Assembly (NCBI GenBank): GCA_003233475.1
Contig: QILU01000184.1
Coordinates: forward strand, 1 to 8,158
Length of the DNA stretch: 8,158 bases
Direction of reading: 5' to 3'
From: Ahrensia sp.
GTDB lineage: Bacteria > Pseudomonadota > Alphaproteobacteria > Rhizobiales > Rhizobiaceae
Position 1 is the stretch's first letter. Every line of letters begins with the position of its first letter. Below are positions 1 through 7,471 of this stretch, one piece after another. Position numbers and translations under genes: made by a program. The notes under the pieces were generated by a model. That model was not told the DNA's origin. It saw only the letters and a list, made by a program, of their open reading frames with translations, and did not search any database.

Positions 1-1278
1 TCCGCGAATACCCAAAAAAACTTCCAAAGCCAGCCACAGCCCGTGATTGCCGTAAATTGGCACGGCAATCCACCAGGTCGCCAAAAATGCCACCAGGGAT
101 AGTAACATCATATTGCGCATTTCCGCCGTCCAGGTGGCACCGATGTAAATACCATCCATTTGAAAGGCCACCACCCCCATAAGAGCGGTGATCGCCGCCC
201 AGAACAGATATATCCTCGCCTCCGCGCGAACCGCATCAATTGTGGTTAGGGTATCAATGACCCATGGGCCGAAAGCAAAAAACACGGCGGTGGCAAACCC
301 GGCCAGAACGAAACCCCAAAACAACGTCAGGCGCACCACACGGTCAAAAGCAGGCCGGTATTTCGCGCCAACAGCCCTGCCCGCCAACTGTTCGGCTGCA
401 GTTGCGAATCCATCAAGAAAATACCCCGAAAACAAAAAGAAATTCATCAAAATGGCGTTGGCGGCAAGGGTTAGCTCACCAAAACGCGCCCCCTGTGCCG
501 TGAAAAAGGCAAAGGCAAACAACAGGACGAATGAGCGGATCATAATATCGCGGTTTACGCCCATCAGCCGTTTGAGTGCAGCAGGATTAAACACATATGG
601 CCAGATTATCCTGCCCGTGCCTTTATGCACCCGCCAGACGATCAGCAATCCGAGGATTGCGGCCACCCCTTCTGCAATAACGGTGGCCCAGGCCACACCC
701 TCAATGCCCCAGCCCCAAGTGAGCCCGAACAATATGGATAAAACAATATTTACCCCGTTCAACACTGTTTGCAACAACAGGCCAAGACCCGCCCGACCAA
801 GGCCCAGCATCCAACCCAGAACCGAATAATTGAGTAAGGTGAAAGGCGCTGACAGAATACGAATAGTAAAATAAGTGCGGGTGGCGGATTCCACATTTGC
901 GGGAACATCCATGGCCCAAAGACCAGCGCCCAAAACCAGCGGTGCCGCCAACAGGGTTACCAGCCCCAAAACAATAGAAATCAATAATGAACGTACCAGC
1001 ACGGCTCGTTTTTCTTCTTCATCACCCTCCCCCACTGCCTGCGCCACCAACCCGGTTGTGCTGGCGCGCATGAAATTGAAAGTGGTAAAAATAATGGCAA
1101 ACAGCGTTGCTCCAACGGCCAGGCCGCCCAGCAATGCAGCTTCCCCCAGCCGGCCAACCACGCCGGTGTCCACCAACCCCAAAATCGGCGTGGACAAATA
1201 GGCCAAAGTCGTGGGCAGCGCTATCGCAGCGACGGAACCATGGGTAACCTCAAACGCGCGAGAATTGGTTTTAGCCAT
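1..1278 (-). CDS. MATE-family (DinF-type) multidrug/metabolite efflux transporter, C-terminus cut off by window edge
   Basis: This is an inner-membrane secondary transporter of the MATE superfamily, DinF-like branch. Such proteins export cationic drugs or metabolites in exchange for H+ or Na+; the substrate cannot be told here. The frame is open for 426 codons from ATG at 1278 to the left edge. Roughly eleven to twelve hydrophobic segments are visible, and only the last (about 411 onward) is truncated, so perhaps 20 residues are missing. The typical DinF opening is present: EVTHGSVAAIALP (10-22), then PILGLVDTGVVGRLGEAALL (31-50) with the TM1 aspartate at 37. Other family-like stretches are LNGVNIVLSILFG (173-185), LDGFATAAEQLAGRAVGAK (288-306) and FQMDGIYIGATW (372-383). 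The start fits homologues as I remember them. There is no good Shine-Dalgarno sequence, and the start lies 6 nt after the DUF6460 stop, so translation is probably coupled. MATE membership is secure; the DinF subgroup is likely. Confidence 0.93.
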   Translation of the reverse strand, partial: MAKTNSRAFEVTHGSVAAIALPTTLAYLSTPILGLVDTGVVGRLGEAALLGGLAVGATLFAIIFTTFNFMRASTTGLVAQAVGEGDEEEKRAVLVRSLLISIVLGLVTLLAAPLVLGAGLWAMDVPANVESATRTYFTIRILSAPFTLLNYSVLGWMLGLGRAGLGLLLQTVLNGVNIVLSILFGLTWGWGIEGVAWATVIAEGVAAILGLLIVWRVHKGTGRIIWPYVFNPAALKRLMGVNRDIMIRSFVLLFAFAFFTAQGARFGELTLAANAILMNFFLFSGYFLDGFATAAEQLAGRAVGAKYRPAFDRVVRLTLFWGFVLAGFATAVFFAFGPWVIDTLTTIDAVRAEARIYLFWAAITALMGVVAFQMDGIYIGATWTAEMRNMMLLSLVAFLATWWIAVPIYGNHGLWLALEVFLGIRG

Positions 1279-1284
1279 CAAAGA

Positions 1285-1560
1285 TTATTCGCGCGGCGAG
1301 CGCAGGTTCAACAGACGGATCAATAAAAAGGCCGGAACAACCACCGCGGCACCAAGAAATAAATACTCGAATGATCCGTAAATCGCTTCAAAGCCCAGAT
1401 CCCAAATGCGGGTGAAAAAGCGGACAATGCCATCATAAATTGTGCGCGGAGACCATCCGAGCGAACTCATAACCACCCCGGCAATTACGGAAAACACCAC
1501 AAGCTTAACCGCAACACGCAGGGGGGTATCGCCTAAAAATCGTGTAACGGCATTGCTCAT
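1285..1560 (-). CDS. DUF6460 domain-containing small membrane protein
   Basis: This 91-residue protein matches, from memory, the DUF6460 family of short integral membrane proteins common in Hyphomicrobiales; no function is established. Two hydrophobic segments are visible, about residues 16-36 and 66-84. Between them is an aromatic, amphipathic stretch (RTIYDGIVRFFTRIWDLGF, 39-57). The N-terminal VTRFLGDTPLRVAVKLVVFS (5-24) and the GWSP motif (35-38) are the most family-like parts. The length is complete for this family. The ATG at 1560 has an AGGA Shine-Dalgarno sequence (1569-1572, 8 nt spacing). The stop lies 6 nt before the downstream MATE start, so the two are almost certainly cotranscribed. 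The 92-nt gap from the upstream TIGR02186 gene leaves room for a separate promoter. Whether the protein assists the transporter is unknown; adjacency is the only evidence. Confidence 0.85.
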   Translation of the reverse strand: MSNAVTRFLGDTPLRVAVKLVVFSVIAGVVMSSLGWSPRTIYDGIVRFFTRIWDLGFEAIYGSFEYLFLGAAVVVPAFLLIRLLNLRSPRE

Positions 1561-1593
1561 GTTTGAAATCCTGTGGAATTTATTTGCAGTTGA

Positions 1594-1622
1594 GAAATAA
1601 GACGACGGCGCGCCTCAATCAA
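1594..1622 (-). promoter_or_regulatory. Candidate sigma70-type promoter for DUF6460-MATE
   Basis: On the minus strand a TTGATT box (1622-1617) is followed by a 17-nt spacer and a TATTTC box (1599-1594). This is a partial match to the vegetative consensus, about 30 nt upstream of the DUF6460 ATG. An overlapping TTGACT begins at 1627, but no -10 box follows it at a suitable distance. It would let DUF6460 and MATE be expressed independently of the tauE pair. This is prediction by eye only; read-through from upstream is equally possible. Confidence 0.3.
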
Positions 1623-1652
1623 GTCAAATCAGCCGGTTGATAAATTCGGGCG

Positions 1653-2423
1653 CTAATCTTTGCGGAAAATAATGCTGGCAAGCCAACCGGTAGCCATGGC
1701 GATCAACACCGCAATTATTCCGTATAAAATGCCGTTCTCATAGGCCAGATTATAGGTGAATTGCTCAAAGCCGATTTTTTTTACCTGCATCTGGACAAAT
1801 CGCGAGTTCAAGAACTTGCCATCCAAGAACAGAAAAACCCTGGCGGTGTGCTCGCCGATCGGCACATTTGCCGGAACCGCGAGCTTGGCTTTGAACAAGG
1901 TGGGGCTTAAAAATTCAATGCCGCCTATCCGCTCAAGATACAATTTCTGCTTTACCTTCAGGCGCTCAAGGCTTTTGCGAAAAATTTCCGTCTCTTTAAT
2001 GAGAAAACCGCTGGTCGCCGGCAGCACATTCAAGTTGTCCAGCCCGATCTGCAAAATTTTAATTTCACCACTGTCCGCAATTTCAGAAAGCGGGCGCGTG
2101 GTGGCCACTGAATAGGAAGATGGGATATTGCTGAAACTCAAAGAAGAGCTGTTTATCCAAATACCGAATTTGCGCTCCCGGCGGCGCACAATTACTTTTT
2201 CTTTCGGGCCAAGCAGTACAACCACCACGTCATACCGGCCCTGTTTTAACAACTCCCGGTCACCATTTTCGATCGATCCGAATATTACGATATCGGCACC
2301 ATCAAAGTTAGAAGATATTTCAACTACGTCGCTGGAAAGTCCAATTTGAACATCCGCTTTTTCCTGCGCGATCACGGCGACGGCGAGTGAATACCAAAGG
2401 ATAGAAAGAAGAATAAAACGCAT
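1653..2423 (-). CDS. TIGR02186 family (Alph_Pro_TM) periplasmic/membrane-anchored protein
   Basis: A 256-residue protein of the alphaproteobacterial TIGR02186/Alph_Pro_TM family, function unknown. An N-terminal signal peptide (1-19, with V17-I18-A19 before the likely cut) leads to a soluble periplasmic domain rich in beta-strand-like sequence. A C-terminal transmembrane helix (about 231-252) ends in FRKD. Family-like stretches are NFDGADIVIFGSIE (39-52), VVVVLLGPKEKVIVRRRERK (66-85), SYSVATTRPLSEIA (103-116) and IPIGEHTARVFLF-like sequence near 188-200. I chose ATG 2423 because a GGGGAG Shine-Dalgarno sequence (2438-2433) lies 9 nt away and the signal peptide begins there. The frame extends upstream to 2498, but that would bury the signal peptide and overlap tauE. 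The ATG at 2432 sits directly on the SD. The gene starts 2 nt after the tauE stop, the usual partnership as I recall it, which suggests a periplasmic accessory role for the permease. That role is inferred. Confidence 0.88.
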   Translation of the reverse strand: MRFILLSILWYSLAVAVIAQEKADVQIGLSSDVVEISSNFDGADIVIFGSIENGDRELLKQGRYDVVVVLLGPKEKVIVRRRERKFGIWINSSSLSFSNIPSSYSVATTRPLSEIADSGEIKILQIGLDNLNVLPATSGFLIKETEIFRKSLERLKVKQKLYLERIGGIEFLSPTLFKAKLAVPANVPIGEHTARVFLFLDGKFLNSRFVQMQVKKIGFEQFTYNLAYENGILYGIIAVLIAMATGWLASIIFRKD

Positions 2424-2425
2424 TG

Positions 2426-3346
2426 TCACCATCTCCCCGTATCCAATGAAAACAACTCGCTGGGCTCGGACACCAAATCCCAACCCAGACGCAGGCACAC
2501 CAAAAGCACGATAAGACCAAGCAATGCACGCAATTGTTCGCCGCGCAGTTTTTGCCCGGCCTGAGCCCCAAGTTGTGCGCCAATCACACCACCCACCATC
2601 AGGATTAGAGCCAGAACAATATCAACCGACTGGTTGGCAGAAGATTGGGCCACCGTAATAAACATCGTGACAAACATGATTTGAAACAGGGAAGTTCCGA
2701 TAACCACATTGGTGGGAATTCGCAGCAGATAAATCATGGCGGGAACCATGATAAACCCTCCACCAACCCCCATGATAGAAGCCAAAATTCCGACCAGAAC
2801 ACCCAATACCAATACAGGGATCACGCTGAGATATAGCTTTGAGCGATGAAACCGCATTTTGAATGGCAGGGCGCTGATCCAGTTGCGCTGTCGGGGCATT
2901 TTAACCGGAGTGCCTTTTTGCCCCCTTCGTTTGCGGATAGCGTTCAGGCTTTCAACCAACATGAGGCCGCCGATCGTGCCTAAAAACACAACATAAAAAA
3001 TCGAAATTATTAAATCGAGCTGCCCGGCTTCTCGCAGGTAGGTGAAAATCACGACTCCTACGCCGGAACCCGCAATACCGCCGATCAGGAGCATCAGACC
3101 AAGTTTGATATCGACCGTTCCACGCCGAATATGAGCAAGTGCGCCAGAAAATGACGAGGCGACAATTTGTGGTGCACCGGTGGCAACCGCAACTGCCGGG
3201 GGAATATTATAAAAAATCAACAGGGGGGTCATTAAAAACCCACCGCCAACGCCAAACATGCCGGACAGAAATCCCACACCGGCTCCCATGCTGAAAAGCA
3301 TAAAAACATTGACCGACATTTCGGCTATTGGAAGATATAAATTCAC
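2426..3346 (-). CDS. Sulfite exporter TauE/SafE family permease
   Basis: This 306-residue inner-membrane permease belongs to the TauE/SafE (DUF81) family, whose characterised members move sulfite, sulfoacetate or related organic anions. The real substrate is not evident. The duplicated family architecture is clear. The first half carries GFLSGMFGVGGGFLMTPLL (25-43) and the second carries GILASIMGVGGGFIMVPAM (186-204). Each is followed by hydrophobic helices and the TGAPQIVASSFSG (56-68) or GTSLFQIMFVTMF (217-229) stretch. A basic hydrophilic loop (about 135-169) joins the halves. Length is typical. The start codon is GTG (3346). An in-frame stop lies shortly upstream with no ATG between, and the MNLYLPIAEMSVN opening resembles rhizobial homologues, so GTG is preferred over the Met at residue 10. 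No strong Shine-Dalgarno sequence is visible. It is followed after 2 nt by the TIGR02186 gene, so the pair is translationally coupled. Confidence 0.93.
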   Translation of the reverse strand: MNLYLPIAEMSVNVFMLFSMGAGVGFLSGMFGVGGGFLMTPLLIFYNIPPAVAVATGAPQIVASSFSGALAHIRRGTVDIKLGLMLLIGGIAGSGVGVVIFTYLREAGQLDLIISIFYVVFLGTIGGLMLVESLNAIRKRRGQKGTPVKMPRQRNWISALPFKMRFHRSKLYLSVIPVLVLGVLVGILASIMGVGGGFIMVPAMIYLLRIPTNVVIGTSLFQIMFVTMFITVAQSSANQSVDIVLALILMVGGVIGAQLGAQAGQKLRGEQLRALLGLIVLLVCLRLGWDLVSEPSELFSLDTGRW

Positions 3347-3357
3347 GGCTGCGATAC

Positions 3358-3400
3358 ATAAAGCATGTCGCGATCAAACGGATTCTCTTCCATGCTTTAT
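3358..3400. repeat. 10-bp perfect inverted repeat upstream of tauE (possible short interspersed palindrome)
   Basis: ATAAAGCATG (3358-3367) is mirrored exactly by CATGCTTTAT (3391-3400), with a 23-nt spacer. The element ends 11 nt before the tauE GTG start, so it would fold in the 5' leader of the minus-strand transcript. On the plus strand the second arm is followed by CTTTTTTGTTTT, which superficially resembles a terminator, but no plus-strand gene lies upstream. The AAAGCATGTCGCG beginning is like short palindromic repeats I remember from rhizobial intergenic regions. Confidence 0.6.
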
Positions 3401-3413
3401 CTTTTTTGTTTTC

Positions 3414-3459
3414 GCGTGTCTTTTTTCCCAAAACCGGGATCCACTTTTGGGAGACACGC
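3414..3459. repeat. Nested intergenic palindrome of rhizobial repeat type
   Basis: GCGTGTCT (3414-3421) pairs with AGACACGC (3452-3459). Inside it, CCCAAAA (3427-3433) pairs with TTTTGGG (3445-3451). A CCGGGATCCAC loop sits at the tip and five unpaired T's (3422-3426) lie on one side only. Read on the minus strand it begins AAAGCGTGTCTCCC and continues with CAAAAGTGG. That closely matches, with paired changes in the stem, the AAAGCATGTCGCGCAAAAGT-type repeats I recall from Rhizobium-group genomes. It lies between podJ and tauE and has no T-run after it on the minus strand, so it is not a classical terminator for podJ. Confidence 0.7.
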
Positions 3460-3604
3460 TTTAGACGGTGTTCGAAACAGTAGGGTAAACGTCACAGAAC
3501 AGGGCTAACCCCGATGATACGGCGGCGCTTGATTGATATTGGCGTTCATGCGCCTCACCTGCCAATGTGTCAAACGGTTTTCGGCAGAAACGAGGCAAAA
3601 AAAC
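3460..3604. other. Non-coding stretch downstream of podJ
   Basis: Together with the two palindromes this completes the 258-nt gap between the tauE start and the podJ stop. I see no convincing gene or terminator here. A weak 6-bp inverted repeat (ATTGGC with GCCAAT, about 3537-3566) is present but has no T-run. A run of seven A's just left of the podJ stop codon gives U's in the podJ transcript but has no preceding hairpin. The tauE promoter must lie somewhere in this gap or upstream; I cannot place it. Confidence 0.4.
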
Positions 3605-6600
3605 TCAAGTTTTCAAATCAAGTGCGCGGAGCAATTTCTTGTCCACCTTACCTGTTACGGGTATTCCGGCGCTGCGCTGAAAATCCCTTATTGCCCGCTT
3701 GGTTTTTGGACCAACCAACCCATCAGGTGTGCCCACATTGAAGCCACGTTGATTCAAGCTTATTTGAGCCAGTTTAATCGTTTCCCGGAAATTGTTTACC
3801 GAGGCCTTCTTGGCGGGGGCGCCCCTGCCTTGCCATTCCTTTGGAACAGCTACACGGTTAGCGCTCTCGGTCAGTTTTTTCGGCGACCAGTTGTTCACAA
3901 TTTTGCGTGCCACATCGAGATCGGAGGGATCCATGGCATTTGCGACTTCATCGCGTTTACCGGCGGCATCTGAATCACCGGTTTTTGCGGCCAACGCGAA
4001 CCATTTATAGCTATCGCCGAGATTTTGCGGAACACCCATGCCCTGACCATATAAAATTCCCAGGTTGAACTGGCTGTCTTTGATACCAAAATCGGCGGCT
4101 TTCATAAACCAGCCAACTGCTTTGTCCATGCTCGGTTGGACTTCCGGAGGATTGCCCATGGCGTGGATCACAGCAAGATTGTGCATGGCACGCGCATTGC
4201 CCTGAAGGGCAGCTTTTTCATACCACTGGGAAGCCTTTTGAACATCGCGCTCAACACCAATACCTTTTTCGTAGAGACTTCCGATGGAATATTGTGCCGG
4301 AGCAAAATCTTTTCCGGCGGCAAGTTCAAACCACTTGGCGGATTCGGTCATGTTGCGTTTCACATCGTTTCCGTCGGAATAACGCATACCAATCTGGAAC
4401 AGGGCTTTCGGGTCGCCGGTGGATGCGGCAGCAACCAATGCGGCGGGGCCGGCAGATTGGGGAACATCAATTATTGCTGCGGCTGTTGGTTTGGTTTCTT
4501 CGGCGGGAGTATCGGCTACCTGATTATTTTCATTGCCGGATTTTTGCTCGGCTGTTTCTGGCCCATTCTGGGGCCCAGCTTCCTGCGTATTGTCCATAGC
4601 TTCCGGGACAGTGGCTTCAGTTACTGCTTCTGCTGTTGAGGGATTGGTTTCCTGGGGTTCGGACGCTTGCGGATCGATTTCCTCCGACTCTGCGTCGCCT
4701 GCAACTGCTTCCGATGCGGCCATTTCTACTGTTGGATCTAATGGGTCTGAATCACCTATTACGCGGGGCTCGGCTCCAGTCGCTTCCTCGCCCTCGGGCT
4801 GGGTTTCAACCATAACTTCTTCATCATCTGCAGCGATGGGATTGGTTTCATTCAATGTGTTTGCGAAATTATTATCGACAGAACTTTCCACCTCTGCCAC
4901 GGGGGTTTGAGATGAGTCTGTGAACATGGAAACACCTTTATAGGCGACAACTGCGAGCAGCAAGGCTGCGACACCCATGGTCAAAGGTTTGCGCAATTTT
5001 GCCATATCAAAGCTGGATTTTAGCCCATCAAGCTTCCCGGCAAGGCCCTTACTCTTTGGTTTGCTATTGGCTTCGGCTTCTTCTTTTACGGCATTCATTT
5101 CAGCCGTGGTGGCTTGCAATGCGCGCCGCGCTGCAGCAACGGCGTCAGGGCGCATATCATCACCGGGCCTTGCATCTGAAAGGGAATCGGACGAACCCGC
5201 TGCAGTTAACGAAACCTTGTCCTCATTCAATTTTACGCTGGCCTCTTCCACCATGCGGTCCAGATCAGGGGCGGCGGAACCGGGCTCCAGCAGGGCATTA
5301 TCTTCTGGGGTTGCAGCTAAGCCAGTATCAATAAATTCGGATGGATCCAATGATGGAGCATCGACCTTAACCGGGCCAATTAATTCGGGTGATTCTGTTT
5401 GCTGTGTTGCACCATCGGCCTCGCTTGAAACAAAACCCGCATCAACTGCGGCCTGATGAACAACCCCTGATTGCTCTTTTTCCGCTGCCGGTTCGTCAAA
5501 CCCGGTTGCCAGGATATGGGGTGCTTCAGGCAATGCATCCACCAATTCGGCTTTGCGGGTATTAGGGGCATCGGAAATGGAGTTTTCTATGGAAGCTAAT
5601 CGTTCAACCACCTGTCCCAGTGTTTGTTGAACATTCTCCACTGTTTGAGCGTTTTGAGCGTTACCGCTTTCCGCAGCTATTTGCAGGGATTTCAAGTCCT
5701 GGGACAAAGCATTGATTATTTGTCCGGGCTCGCTTTGCGCTCCCATGAGAGATACTGCCTGCTGTGCTGCCTGTTGGGCTGCTTCCAGCGAGAAATTCTG
5801 GTTGTTGACCAATTGGGCTTCAATTTGGCCCAAACGGGATTCCAGCGGCGCCATGTCAAACGCGCCCCCGCCATCCTGCTTGTCCATTTGGCGGATGATC
5901 TGACCAATTTGCGCTTCCAGATTGGACATTTGAGCCGCGGTTGAATTAACATTGGCCGCTTCTTCAACCCGCAGGGAAAGCTGTTTTAATTGCTCTTCCA
6001 GTTGGCCGGACGAGGAGTTAAGTGACGCCTCTTCAACACGGGTGTTCAACTGTCGCAACTGGTCTTCAATGACCCCAATATCAGGGGCTGCGAACATGGC
6101 GCTGGCACCACCGAGGTCGCCTGATTGTGCATATTTTTCAAAGGAACCCAGTCGCTCAGTCAGGCCATCTATTCTAACGCCGATGTTTTGCAGTTCCGCA
6201 CCGGTATCCTTTGTGGCCAGTTCGTCAAGAACTCGGCCCAGTTCACTGAGGCGGGCCTCAACACGGTCCACACCGGATAAATCAATTTCGAATGCCGGAG
6301 GGCCGGACACTGCCGATGTGGTAGAATTTGATACGGCCACAAGCGCACGGGAGATTTCATCCAGGCGGCCTTCAATTGACAATATATCATTGGATGAAAC
6401 GCCTTGATCTGCTGATTTATTTTCAATCAGACCTTCCATTTTTGACATAATTTCCGTCAGATTTTGTTCCAGACGGGTAATGGCCAGAGTTTGCGGCAGA
6501 TCATCCACTGACATGCGCATGGTATTAATTTGAGCTGCAAGATTGTCCACCCGGGGAACAACAGAATTTGCAGAATTCAAAGAAAGTTCGTCAAGGCCTT

Positions 6601-7471
6601 TGCGAAGAACATCAATGCGGGTGCCTAGTTCATTAGCATGGTTGCCGTTGCTGGTGTTAATTTCGCGGCGAACAACCTGGCTGAAATCCTGTTTCATGCC
6701 CGAACGCAGTTCTTCCAGTTCCTTATCGAGCCGCTCAAAAGCCGCCTCATCGAAGCGGGAGCCTTTTTGCAGCTCAGCAATTGAACCCGCAATACGATCA
6801 ATTTCTTTTTGCGAAACGGTTTGTTGAATGGAAACGGGTTTCTCCACCTGTTTCTTCAATCCGGCCAGTTCTTTTTTCAAACCAGCCAGATGTTTGGCAA
6901 TAAGTTCCATTCCAGCATTATCCGGCGCGGGTGTCTGGGATTGAGATACTGCAGGGGCGGCTGGTTGAGTGATTGGTTGAGCAGGCGCTTGCGGTGCAGC
7001 ACTGGTGTTTAACATTTGCTGGCGCTGGGCGATTTGGGCCGCAATATTGTGCATATCGCTTTCGATACTGTTTGTGGGACTGTTTGCGATTGGGCCCGTA
7101 TTGGCCGTTTGCGGCATCGCTATTTGGTTGGAAAGACGGTTGAGCTGTTCTTGCAACATGCCCAATTCCGCACCGTTTGACGGGTTTCCATATCCTTGCT
7201 GAGCCGTTGTTCCAGCGGGTTGCTGGCCAAATTGCGGATACGGGTTTTGCACCTGATTTTGCATCTGGGGAGGGTGGGCGTAAGGGGGAACAGGTATTTG
7301 GCCGGGCTGAGCCGGAAAAGGATTACCAGCAAGCCGTTGCTCAATCGCACCGATTGCGCGTTTAAGATTGTCCAGCCTGTCGACTTCAGGGCCATTTCCA
7401 TATGGATTTGGGGAATTGCCTATAGTGCTATACGGGCCGTAGCCGTGTTGTCCGGTATATGCCTGACGCAT
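3605..7471 (-). CDS. podJ: PodJ-type polar organizer: coiled-coil, transmembrane, Sel1-repeat and peptidoglycan-binding protein
   Basis: A 1288-residue protein with the domain order of alphaproteobacterial PodJ, a polar scaffold that recruits signalling and cell-cycle proteins and, in rhizobial relatives, helps mature the growth pole. Residues 50-185 are Gln/Pro-rich. About 188-635 are predicted coiled coil with repeated [ILV]-E-x-[RQ]-[LI] motifs. About 640-775 are acidic. RPDAVAAARRALQATTAEM (774-792) resembles a conserved rhizobial PodJ motif. A basic segment precedes one transmembrane helix (about 830-850), giving N-in, C-out topology. The periplasmic part has an acidic linker (about 852-1018), four Sel1 repeats (1020-1056, 1057-1092, 1093-1130, 1131-1166) and a peptidoglycan-binding domain (about 1225-1288, NQRGFNVGTPDGLVG). 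I chose ATG 7471; an in-frame TTG at 7561 would add 30 residues but has no Shine-Dalgarno sequence, and the added residues do not look like a domain. The podJ name rests on architecture, not a database match. Confidence 0.88.
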   Translation of the reverse strand: MRQAYTGQHGYGPYSTIGNSPNPYGNGPEVDRLDNLKRAIGAIEQRLAGNPFPAQPGQIPVPPYAHPPQMQNQVQNPYPQFGQQPAGTTAQQGYGNPSNGAELGMLQEQLNRLSNQIAMPQTANTGPIANSPTNSIESDMHNIAAQIAQRQQMLNTSAAPQAPAQPITQPAAPAVSQSQTPAPDNAGMELIAKHLAGLKKELAGLKKQVEKPVSIQQTVSQKEIDRIAGSIAELQKGSRFDEAAFERLDKELEELRSGMKQDFSQVVRREINTSNGNHANELGTRIDVLRKGLDELSLNSANSVVPRVDNLAAQINTMRMSVDDLPQTLAITRLEQNLTEIMSKMEGLIENKSADQGVSSNDILSIEGRLDEISRALVAVSNSTTSAVSGPPAFEIDLSGVDRVEARLSELGRVLDELATKDTGAELQNIGVRIDGLTERLGSFEKYAQSGDLGGASAMFAAPDIGVIEDQLRQLNTRVEEASLNSSSGQLEEQLKQLSLRVEEAANVNSTAAQMSNLEAQIGQIIRQMDKQDGGGAFDMAPLESRLGQIEAQLVNNQNFSLEAAQQAAQQAVSLMGAQSEPGQIINALSQDLKSLQIAAESGNAQNAQTVENVQQTLGQVVERLASIENSISDAPNTRKAELVDALPEAPHILATGFDEPAAEKEQSGVVHQAAVDAGFVSSEADGATQQTESPELIGPVKVDAPSLDPSEFIDTGLAATPEDNALLEPGSAAPDLDRMVEEASVKLNEDKVSLTAAGSSDSLSDARPGDDMRPDAVAAARRALQATTAEMNAVKEEAEANSKPKSKGLAGKLDGLKSSFDMAKLRKPLTMGVAALLLAVVAYKGVSMFTDSSQTPVAEVESSVDNNFANTLNETNPIAADDEEVMVETQPEGEEATGAEPRVIGDSDPLDPTVEMAASEAVAGDAESEEIDPQASEPQETNPSTAEAVTEATVPEAMDNTQEAGPQNGPETAEQKSGNENNQVADTPAEETKPTAAAIIDVPQSAGPAALVAAASTGDPKALFQIGMRYSDGNDVKRNMTESAKWFELAAGKDFAPAQYSIGSLYEKGIGVERDVQKASQWYEKAALQGNARAMHNLAVIHAMGNPPEVQPSMDKAVGWFMKAADFGIKDSQFNLGILYGQGMGVPQNLGDSYKWFALAAKTGDSDAAGKRDEVANAMDPSDLDVARKIVNNWSPKKLTESANRVAVPKEWQGRGAPAKKASVNNFRETIKLAQISLNQRGFNVGTPDGLVGPKTKRAIRDFQRSAGIPVTGKVDKKLLRALDLKT

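Noticed and set aside
188..1201. Plus-strand open frames (for example 188-829 and 875-1201)
   Set aside because: They lie antisense to the MATE gene, whose minus-strand frame gives a clear transporter. The plus-strand products are Arg/Pro/Ala/Thr-rich with no recognisable domain.
2424..2498. N-terminal extension of the TIGR02186 protein to 2498
   Set aside because: It would overlap tauE by about 73 nt and place 25 residues before a clear signal peptide. The GGGGAG site favours ATG 2423.
3358..3412. Rho-independent terminator on the plus strand (hairpin then CTTTTTTGTTTT)
   Set aside because: No plus-strand gene lies upstream for it to end; the stem is AT-rich with a 23-nt loop. A short dispersed palindrome explains it better.
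3533..5456. Plus-strand open frames over podJ, such as 3533-3973, 4136-4639, 4533-4910 and 4977-5456
   Set aside because: All are antisense to the Sel1, linker and acidic coding regions of podJ. Their Ser/Ala/Gly-rich products mirror podJ codon bias, and none has a convincing ribosome binding site or domain.
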